Made by a program: the position numbers and the translations under genes | Shown here: one piece after another, positions 56,075 through 64,000 of the stretch | How positions within the stretch are numbered: the first letter of the stretch is position 1 | How the letters are laid out: the number at the start of each line of letters is the position of its first letter | Assembly (NCBI GenBank): GCA_951394405.1 | Contig: OX596344.1 | Span: 496,001-560,000 of the forward strand | DNA length: 64,000 nucleotides | Reading direction: 5' to 3' | Source: Coprinellus micaceus | Taxonomy: Eukaryota > Basidiomycota > Agaricomycetes > Agaricales > Psathyrellaceae | The notes under the pieces: generated by a model | Seen by the model: only the letters and a program-made list of their open reading frames with translations | What the model was told of the DNA's origin: nothing | Database searches by the model: none

Positions 56075-57612
56075 TCAATGGAAGAACAACGTCTCCCCAA
56101 TCTCACAGACCGTGAAATCTCCCTCCGGAATCCCAACCTTCTTCGCTTCCTCCGCGAGCTTCTTCGGCGGCTCGAACACGTCCTCAGTCGTAAGAACCCA
56201 CGTACCCCAGTGCATCCCCAAAGCCTTCTTCGCCTTGACATCCTGGAAGAGCCGGACGCTGTCTTGAGGCGCGCAGTGGATGGGGGACATGAACTGGCGC
56301 GGGAGGTATGCACTGCAAGGTGGGTTGAACGCAGCGTTAGCTTCTTCCAGGCAGAAGGGTAGAGCGTAAAGTGAATACACTCACCCAATCGGAATCAGAG
56401 CAACGTCGAACCCGCCGAACACCTCCCCAACCTGCTTGAACGCAGGGCACACTGGTACGTCCTCCTCCTTCTGGTGGTCCATAACCGACCTATATCCCGT
56501 ATCGCCGCCAAAGAACATCTTCAGCGGCGTTACCGCCGACGCGCTTCCTGACGAAGGAAGGACCTCCTCAATCGCCCACCCTGACCACAGGGTCTTGAAC
56601 CTATCCGTGAGCGACCGCCCAGTAAAGTGCTGGCACGGCGTGCATGTAACGTCGACTGAAAGCGTGCTGGAAGTTGAGGGCCCAGCTTCGGTTGATTTCG
56701 ACGAGGTGGAGGAGAGGTCGATGGTGAGCCGCTTGGATTCCCACCAGTCCATGACGTGGATCGAGGGCTCGGGGACGCCGATGCTGCGGAGGTAGGGTGC
56801 GTTGCCAAGAGGCGCGAAGATTGCAGGTGGGCGGTCTGAGGAACGTTTGTAGAGGGTTTGGAGGGTTGGGGTGTCCATGCTAGGCACGGTCATTAGCGGG
56901 GGTCGTGTATGGGTAAAGGTAGACCTTACTGGTCGTAGTGGTTATGCTATAGAGATAGTTAAGGTCAGGTTCGAGATAATCGGAGGTTGTGAAAACGGGG
57001 CGTACGGAGATTACAATGGCGTCGATATCTGGGATGTCCTCGACTTTACAGGGCGGTGCTGGGGTTGAACAGAGTCAAATCGTCGGAATCCTGAGAAGGA
57101 TCAAGGAGGAGACATACGCGTAAACCGTTTAGGACCAATAAACGAGAACGGGGAGCATCGGTGACTGAACACAGGATCGAAGAGGATACGGACACCCCGC
57201 CCAGCCCCGTCCTCCTGCCTCGTCGGGAACTCGACCAAGAAACATGCGTGTCCAAGCCACGTCGTGCGTATCGAGTCCTTCCCGGCTTCCCCTGGCACGC
57301 CCAAGCCCCAAGTCGGCGTCTTCACAGGCAAATTCTCCTTGACTTCAACGGTCTTGGGATTTGGGAAGCTCGTGGCTGCGGTGAAGAAGAGCTATATGAA
57401 GGGGGAGATCAAATCTTAGATATGTCCTGTAGAGAAGGGAGCAGAGAATATGAACGCACCCCGAGCATTTCGACTGGAGTCGTCGCGCGCCAGCTTGGCC
57501 AGGGGTTGTGAAAACCAGAGCCCTTCGCGTCCAGCCAGTGTTCTGGCTTCTGTCCACTCTCAAGCTTCACTGGGTTCTTGGTATCGTTCTGCTTCACAGA
57601 TAAGGAAGCCAT
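56075..57612 (-). CDS. NAPE-PLD-like metallo-beta-lactamase-fold phospholipase D
   Basis: Six exons: 57460-57612, 57118-57391, 57006-57058, 56930-56946, 56386/5-56879 and 56075-56312; 409 residues with frame closure (exon 5 low end 56385). Family motifs in order: FHNPWPSW, TWLGHACFLVEFP, ILFDPVFSHRCSPFSFIGPK, RFTPPPC, DIDAIVISHNHYDHMD (zinc-binding HxHxDH at ~161-166), CTPCQHFTGRSL, LWSGWAI, FFGGDTGYR, and the C-terminal SPIHCAPQDSVRLFQDVKAK and ALGMHWGTW. By family knowledge it hydrolyses N-acyl-phosphatidylethanolamines to N-acylethanolamines and phosphatidate; yeast Fmp30 is a mitochondrial relative. The 17-nt exon 4 encodes the heart of the metal site. Length matches the family (about 390-470). 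Confidence 0.93.
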
Positions 57613-58049
57613 GGTGCTTGATATGAAGGAGTGAGGGGTCAAGGGGTATCTCGGTCCTGATGGTTGGGTGACAATGTTCAAGGTCTGACATCACTCCGCA
57701 AAGTTTGGCCCTTATATGTAACATGGTCAATGCCTCCGACGGTGTCGTTCGGCATCAAGGCGACGTACCCCGTCCGGCGAGAACTGTGGCAAGCGTCGAT
57801 TGATTTGTGGATTGGGCGCCCGGGAGCACGGCATCGGGGTGACGCGGAGATGGTGGCTAAATTCTAGCATTGAGGACTGCGGACGTGAGGTTTGGATGAG
57901 ATCGCGAGTTCACAAGACGAAGATTGGGTAAAACACCGCAAAGATGGATCCCTGTGGATAGCGGGTACTTAGCTGGGCCCAAGGCCTAAGGACCCCGAGT
58001 GAAGGAGTCGGTGGAAAAATCAGCAGTAAAACGGGGAGCAAAAGGTAAG
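57613..58049. other. intergenic, upstream of NAPE-PLD-like gene
   Basis: Contains the promoter of the minus-strand phospholipase gene and the 3' flank of the tRNA. No gene seen. Confidence 0.4.
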
Positions 58050-58121
58050 TTCCGATACGGGGAATCGAACCCCGAGCTACCGCGTGAAAGGCGGTAATGT
58101 TAGCCGTTACACCATATCGGA
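58050..58121 (-). tRNA. tRNA-Glu (UUC)
   Basis: 72-nt cloverleaf on the minus strand. Acceptor stem TCCGATA/TATCGGA with discriminator A, D arm GGTGTAACGGCTAACAT (matching the A box), anticodon arm ACCGC-CTTTCAC-GCGGT with anticodon TTC, and T arm CGGGG-TTCGATT-CCCCG (B box GGTTCGATTCC). No intron. A run of T-rich sequence does not follow at once on the minus strand, but GCTCCCCGTTTTACTG lies ~20-35 nt downstream. Confidence 0.97.
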
Positions 58122-59099
58122 TATTTGGGAACATATAAAATCTTAAATTATACCTAGAGGCGGGCTGAGCGGGGTAAAACTCCCAAATTAGTCTGAAACT
58201 CGATTTTGTCTGGTTGTCCTCTCACATCGTCTTCCTCATGCTCCAACGAGGTTTCCTTTAAAAGGCCGTGCTCTCTGAAGTGCGCCCCCGGCTCAAATAA
58301 ACTCTCGGCTATGCCCCCAACTTCCTCTCGGAATTTCGTGTGCTTGTTTCGCTTTCTGCTTTCGCATCGCGGCGCGCTGTTGGTCCTGGATTCTGGCGGT
58401 CGAGTGGGGAACGCCGCTCTCTACTTGGTATCGCGGACGGCCGTGCTTCGCTCGTACGCTCCATTCAGCCCCTGGATCGGGTTGATCTTCCTTACGTGAG
58501 AGAAAGTGGATTCACCGAGGGAGGGAGGGAGGGTCCAGCATGATTCCCTGTGAAAATTTACAGACTGAAACAGAATGGAGAGCGTTAAGGATGGCGTTTT
58601 TAAGGGCGATCTGGCCGGGGCATGTAATCTCCCTGCGATTATGGCTGATTGGGGGTTGCCGGTTATATCACACGTTCAGCATTTCCTTGAGTCCGACGTT
58701 GGAGTTCGAGGGCAAGAGTGGGCCAATGGCATCAACCCCTAGTCCAAACGCGATTTCGAAAGCGTTTTCCGAGCTCTGTGTACTGACCGCCAGATCTTGA
58801 GATCATGAGGCTTAAGCCTTCATGAAGATCCACTCGTGCGCAGTAGGCGTCGAGACCGGTTGTACCGAGGATTCGAGCGCAGCGTGAAGCTTTATCCAAG
58901 CCACCTGACGCCGCAGTTGAGCAAAGCGGCTGAGAGGCTCTTGAATGGGGCTAGTACCTCGGAGTGGGAGGGGAAGTCTAGAGTATTCCGAGTCCCTCAT
59001 CTTTCTCAGAGAACTAGTAACTTGAATGCCGCTGAGGGTTCGTCGGTAACACTGGGTTCGGCCTGCGTCGGGTACTTAAATGGAGGTCCTAGGCGTTGA
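58122..59099. other. no supported gene
   Basis: Frames under 100 codons without domain content. GGCTTAAGCC, a perfect 10-bp palindrome, sits at about 58810. Confidence 0.3.
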
Positions 59100-59700
59100 A
59101 GCGGCGATTGACTTACGGTTAACGCCTTTACTGAGAGGAATGAATCGCGTAGAGGGAAGCAGGGAATGAATTGGTGGATAGCTCTTTGGAGAAAGGAGTC
59201 GATGACATCGCGTTATGTTGGGCAAGGGAAAGTGCAATATTCGAGCCGCATTGAGTTCAATCGTTGCGCCCTTGGGAAGCCAATAGGGGGTAGAAAGGCC
59301 CACGAGGAGGAGCGTTGGAGCACGCGTAAGGATACGGAGAAGCAAGGGTGGGGACACAGCAGGTAATGGGGGAGCGAGGGGGGAGAATGGGAGTGGGGTC
59401 TCACTTCACAGTCTGGTCGCTCCTCCGAGAAGGCCGAGGGTCACTGGGAAGGGTCGCGTTGCCACCGAGTTTCGCTTAAGCACCGCGAGAGAAGATGGGC
59501 GGATGTTCCGAGGGGCTGGGGCGGGGAAGCAGAGGATGACCCTCGTCGAGAGGAAAATCAATGCGGAGGCTGACTCGGAGATCTGGATAAGGGAACGGAT
59601 CAACGGCCCCAGTCTGTCCAACCGGCGATCAAACGATGCTTTCCTCCCCCCCCATCTTCATGTTTGCTCCCTCTCGCGGTCCAGGCTCTTTGGCCACCAA
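59100..59700 (-). pseudogene. decayed copy of unknown gene X, relic D
   Basis: The reverse complement matches relic X-C at 38775-39275 over most of its length, with shared blocks GATCG.CGGTT/GATTGCCGG, GTTGATCCG, ATCTCCGAGTCAGCC and, at the far end, GGCGTTAACC. It lies head-to-head with relic D of MAD1, as X-A and X-C do with theirs, but the whole pair is inverted relative to those. No open frame. Confidence 0.5.
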
Positions 59701-59977
59701 GAGGTTCACACATGACTCTTCCTCATCTCTCTCACTCGTTCCCATCTGAAAACCTACATTCGCCTTTGGCTCGATCCAAGAGTTAGGCCAGGGCTATACA
59801 CTGGGTTCCACTTCCAACGATGTGGGGGCACGAACGACGATCGATCCTTTGCCTTCGAGAGTCTTTCGTTACCTAAAAGGCCGCCATCCCCTTTCTCCGC
59901 AGGGAGACTACGGTGATATCCAAGGAGCACGTGTCTCCACAAGACACGATACAGCGAAGCCGAAGCACAACGAAAGC

Positions 59978-60620
59978 ATGGACCCTCAACACATCTCGTC
60001 TGCCTCCGAGGCGCAAGCGCAGTGAAGGACTATTGAACGACACTTTCTCTGCCGATTTAGAGCGCGGTGCGTTCGTATTTCCCCCCTATCCGGTTTACTC
60101 GTTTACGATGCTCCCCTCCACTTAACCCAATTCGACGTGATATCTCAACTCAGCAACGTAGACGCAAACGCGCCCCGACGCAGCGTGTGACACCACGTCC
60201 TCGGCGTCTCCCCTCTTCGTCTCTCCCTCGGACCCTCGCGCCTTGGACGAATTCCTTGCCCGCCATCGGTTCCTCTGCTTCGACGCAACTGGACACGGCT
60301 CTGCCCCCTGTCTTCCTCTAATTCACGAACGACAACCTCCGATTTCCTTCCCCCGACGAAAATGCAAACTCCAGAGCCCCAACTATCCACCGCGAAACGT
60401 CGATCTCACCAGCCCCTCTCCCCGACTTGCAGCCATCTTCCCCCCCTCATTCTCGTCCCCTTGTGCCCTTGGCCTCGGTCCACGTACCTTCCTTCTACTG
60501 CCACCGGCCTTTTACCTCCACTTTCCACTTTCCATCTTCGATCTACCCTACCCTCACCGGAGACCGGAACGCTAACGATAAAGCCCCCAGACTCGAAGGT
60601 TGCGATGGCCGCTTCGTAGC
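59978..60620 (+). pseudogene. MAD1-like 5' fragment, relic D
   Basis: Begins ATGGACCC at 59978 like the intact MAD1. The first exon counterpart ends ..GATTTAGAGCGCG before GTGCGT near 60069, paralleling MAD1 exon 1 ending ..GAACTAGAGCGAG before GTACGT. The intron 1 counterpart is recognisable up to CACGAACGACAACCTCC. From ~60374 it encodes PEPQLSTAKRRS, matching exon 2 (DPQLSTAKRRS). The exon 1 frame is broken (GCGCAGTGA). Similarity fades after ~60600. Confidence 0.65.
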
Positions 60621-61219
60621 ACGGATCTCAGAGGTTGCCGGGGGAGTTGGGGTGTAAGGCGCAGGGGATCGTAGCGTTGCGGATGGAACGTACCGAGCCC
60701 AGCTCTTGTTCAAAGTAAAACCGTCTGTGACCACAAGGGTCTGCCCGGCCGCAAGCACATGTTTGCACGTACGCTCGCAAGATCTCCGCAGGGTCTGAGC
60801 TCGCCGATTATCGTTCCCATCCCTTGTCTTCCCAGGGGTTTGGAATATACATCTTCCTATTCTGGTTGACGTACGGGCGTATGCATCATCGTCTGATGCC
60901 TTGTAGAGGGAGGTCGAAGGGAATGCGTCGTGAGGATTTGCCCGGATCGGCGGCGCACAAGTGGGTTTAGGCCCAGGATTTGATGTACTTCGATTTAAAC
61001 GTGGGCCGCCGTCGTCGTCGGTGTGAATCGAGAAGAGTTAGTGAAAAAGAGCGAGAGCCTAGCATGCGTTCGAGCGTCGTACGGATGGCAAGAGAAACAG
61101 TTCGGAGGTGAACAGCGAGGTGATGGCGGTTGGATTCTAAGCCCGTCGGTCATTTGAAGCATTCTCTTCCTGTTGTCCAAAACAAGTGGGTGCCGTGACT
61201 GAGGGAGGTTTGTTTAAAT
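60621..61219. other. no supported gene
   Basis: Between relic D and the NACHT paralog 3 promoter; no coding frame with protein-like content. Confidence 0.35.
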
Positions 61220-61243
61220 TTAAGCGCCCGTGACATATGTCAC
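61220..61243 (+). promoter_or_regulatory. NACHT promoter palindrome, paralog 3
   Basis: TTAAGCGCCC (61220-61229) directly followed by the perfect palindrome GTGACATATGTCAC (61230-61243), 157 bp upstream of the start. It continues GCTCATTGATCCTTATCTGG, matching the paralog 1 promoter (GTCATTGACCTTATCTGG) in the same orientation relative to the gene. Confidence 0.7.
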
Positions 61244-61399
61244 GCTCATTGATCCTTATCTGGTTTTGACAGTCAACACGTGCACGATGCGAGGCGGTGC
61301 TTTGTGATGTGGTCGTGCCTTCACTTTATCTCTTCCACCCTCCCCCAACACCCCATTCCCTATCCCCCATCCCATTTACCCTCCTCTGTGCCTCTAGAG

Positions 61400-64000
61400 A
61401 TGCCTTCGCCCTTCCACGGGTTCGGTCGCAAATTCAAGCATCTTTTCCGGAGCCGTTCGAGGGATGGACAACGAAGTGTAACCGTGTACCCAAGCGCCGA
61501 TCGTTCTGGAGGCATAGAAGGATCGACCACACCCAGTTTTGCTCCCCCTTTCACCACAACCCCGGGCGTCTTGGGGTCATCCCTTCCAACCATTGCGCCC
61601 GCCCTGTCCATAGTAGATCTCAATTCCCAGCCTCACGATGAAGACGGCCACCAGTTGCAACCTGCTGACCGACCCGGCCCTCCTATCGCTCATGACTCTG
61701 GTGGCTCGCATGGGGACCAAGCGCTCGGAAGGGCGTACTCGTACGGGGCCGCCTCAACATACAGCTCCGAACCGCTCGTCGCCAGGCTCGATCAGGCGCA
61801 AGTGTTCGGGGGAAACTCAGGGTACCCATCCATTCCCCTCCAACCCTCTGGGTCTCAATGGCAAGGCCAAGGCCAGCATTCTACGTCGATCGCCACGGTG
61901 GTCGGTTCGGGTTACTTTACGAATGCACACGGCTTCAAAATGCAAAACACAAATTTCACCACGAACATTGGGCCTTCAAAGACACTATTCGAATGTATGA
62001 TCGTTTCTTCCCCCCCGAGATTGTTCTTTTCTCTAATAAAAGCCTTGCGAATAGACCTCAACCCTCACATCTCCCACGGCGCTGCCCATGACTCGAACGA
62101 GCACTGCGATGCTCCAGCGTGTCATGAAGAGACACGAGTCGCGATCCGAGAGGATATTGTCAGCTGGATCAAGCATGGCGATGGAGAGGACGAGCCAAAG
62201 AAAATCATGTGGCTGAGTGGGCCTGCAGGAGCAGGGAAGTCAGCCATCGCTGGCTCGGTTGCAGAGACTTGTAAAGAGGAAGGGCTATTGGCGGCGAGCT
62301 TCTTCTCGTCGTTTGCGGGGTCTGCAGACAGATGCTCGAAGCTGAGTCTCATTGCAACCCTCGCTTATCACTTCTCCCAAAACGACGCCCTCCATCTATT
62401 CGAGACGCACCTGCTCACAGCCATCAGCCGTCACCCCGACATCTTCCACAAGAAATTGAGGGAGCAGTCTGAGTGTCTCATCCTGGCACCCTTCCGGCTT
62501 ATCCACGACCAGGGAAATAGATTGGGCTGGCCGAAGATCATCATAATCGATGGGTTGGATGAGGTTATTGCGGCGCAGCAAGACGACCCGTCGAAGCAGC
62601 GAGAATCACGGACCAACGAAGACGACCAAGTCGAGATCCTCTCCGTCTTCCTCGCCCTTTCCCAAGATCCTTCCTTCCCATTCCGAATCTTCATCTGTAG
62701 CCGTCCCGAGCGTATCCTCGAAGAGTTCTTCTCAACGACCGCGCAGGAGCCAACAATCAAACTTTTCCTCGACTCCAAGTACGAACCTGACTCCGACGTT
62801 AAACGTTTCCTCGAATCAAAATTCGCTGATATTCGGCGCCGTGCGGGGATCTCGAAAGCATGGCCTGGGCTGGAAGCAGTGGACCGCATTGTGGACATGT
62901 CCTCGGGGCAATTCATTGTTCCTGTTACAATCATTCGGTGGGTGGGGAGTGGGATTCCGCAGCGGCAATTGGCCGATGTAATGCAGTTGGAACAGGTGGA
63001 AGGCGACAAGAATCCGTTTGCTACGCTCGATGCCCTGTACCGCCACATCCTCAAACGTGCCCACACCCCGGAAGATGACCCTTGCTTGGTAGTCAAATGG
63101 ATCCTCTGCATCAATTCAGCTGTTACACCTTCCACCCGGATCACTGGTGCCAGGTTCTGGAGACAGTTCCTAGAGAATGAGGAGGGAGAGCTCAGTTATC
63201 GCTTGGCACCCATCACTTCGCTCCTCTCCGTCCCACCACCAAACGACAACTCCTCCATGACAATTTACCACAAATCGCTGACCGACTTCTTGTCCTCACC
63301 AAACCGATGTGGGGACCTCTACGTCCCTGAAACAGAGTATGATTCCTTTGTTGCAGATAGAATATTTGCAGTCTTGAAACGTGGGCCGCATCTGTTCTCG
63401 CCTTTTGTGCCGTCATTGATCCATTGAACTTAGATAAGGGACCCACTGTTCCTTGTTCTGCCCCGGCAGACCTTGCTAGATTTCTGGGATCATTCTTCTT
63501 TCTTGGGGTGGTCATAGACGAGTCTCTAAAGGTCTTGGCCCCTTTGAATGAGAGCTCCAAAGCCGGGCTTGCCTCCTGTGATGTGTTTTGGTGGACAACA
63601 GTGTCCCTTGCAGCATTCTACGAGGATGGGCGTGGCCTACCCCATTACGGCGACGTCAACAAATCCAAATCATCTGAAGGGGAATGGGGACCTCACGACT
63701 GGCTAGTTCGAGGGATATACGCCAGAATTCATCAGGCAATGGGGGTGAGTGACGCACCAATATTCCAGATATACCCCAGCTGAACTATCTGAATTTCAGT
63801 GCGACTCAAAATGCCACGCCACATGTATCTGTTGGAGGACAGGGATTTTGGAAAAGGCAAAAGAGCTCGGCTGGTGTGTGCATGAGCTAGAGAAGGTGGA
63901 ACTTGGTATGCTGGAGCATGTGTCAATTAACAGGAGCCGTATGATATTCACTCAGGTGGGTGGCACCCGAGACGATGGTTCCAGAACCGATGAATGTTCG
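61400..64000 (+). CDS. NACHT domain NTPase, paralog 3, 3' end cut by the window
   Basis: Exons 61400-61994, 62055-63380, 63434-63744 and from 63800 to beyond the window (introns 60, 53 and 55 bp), 811 codons seen. The start MPSPFHGFGRKF matches paralog 1; the frame is also open upstream of it. The Ser/Pro-rich N-terminus includes FRSRSRDG, shared with paralog 1. Intron 1 splits TLFEYLNPH. Walker A is GPAGAGKS (~254-261, Ser in place of Thr), Walker B is IIIIDGLDEV, and IFICSRPERIL follows. Tail: VFWWTTVSLA and SKCHATCICW..GWCVHELE. Exon 3 is again 311 nt. The final Cys-pair seen in paralogs 1 and 2 lies beyond the edge. Confidence 0.88.

Noticed and set aside
1..64000. CRISPR arrays, rRNA genes, bacterial operons
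   Set aside because: No regularly spaced direct repeats with unique spacers, no rRNA landmarks and no prokaryotic gene organisation; the sequence is eukaryotic.

Overview
This looks like nuclear DNA from a mushroom-forming basidiomycete (Agaricomycetes). The evidence is very short introns (mostly 50-70 bp) with GT..AG ends and CTAAC/CTGAC branch sites, a family of P-loop NACHT NTPases, a KDZ-type DNA transposon, fungal F-box proteins, and housekeeping genes with many exons. No prokaryotic signal such as operons or Shine-Dalgarno sites is visible. All splice sites given were read by eye and checked for reading-frame closure; nothing was aligned by software.

Layout. 1-3.1 kb: two F-box-like genes. 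3.1-5.8 kb: a degenerate repeat zone with a clean ~139-bp tandem array in the middle. 6.2-13.8 kb: decayed copies of a divergent gene pair, a MAD1-like gene and an unknown gene called X here, plus a MAD1-like fragment. 13.8-20.0 kb: an old Ty1/copia retrotransposon on the minus strand, inactivated by two TGA stops. 20.72-29.28 kb: a complete 8.56-kb KDZ DNA transposon with 305-bp terminal inverted repeats, an 8-bp target duplication, a broken transposase and two intact accessory genes, one with an HMG-box-like segment. 29.5-32.2, 40.4-43.2 and 61.4-64.0 kb: three paralogous NACHT genes with the same four-exon layout and a shared promoter element. 34.6-39.3 kb: more decayed X and MAD1 copies. 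43.6-57.6 kb: a gene-dense block with the intact spindle checkpoint gene MAD1, a divergent DUF262-domain gene, several unrecognised genes and a NAPE-PLD-type phospholipase. 58.05 kb: a tRNA-Glu(UUC). 59.1-60.6 kb: an inverted decayed X/MAD1 pair.

How it fits together. The 43.6-57.6 kb block reads as stable core genome. The rest is an accessory landscape of paralogous NACHT genes, transposons and repeatedly duplicated, decaying gene pairs. The four clear stop codons interrupting the two transposons are all TGA where an arginine CGA is the natural reading, which suggests C-to-T decay at CpG. The most interesting items are the KDZ element with its two accessory proteins, the palindrome-bearing promoter module shared by the NACHT genes, and the repeated duplication of the MAD1/X pair in a form whose intron layout differs from the intact MAD1 gene.
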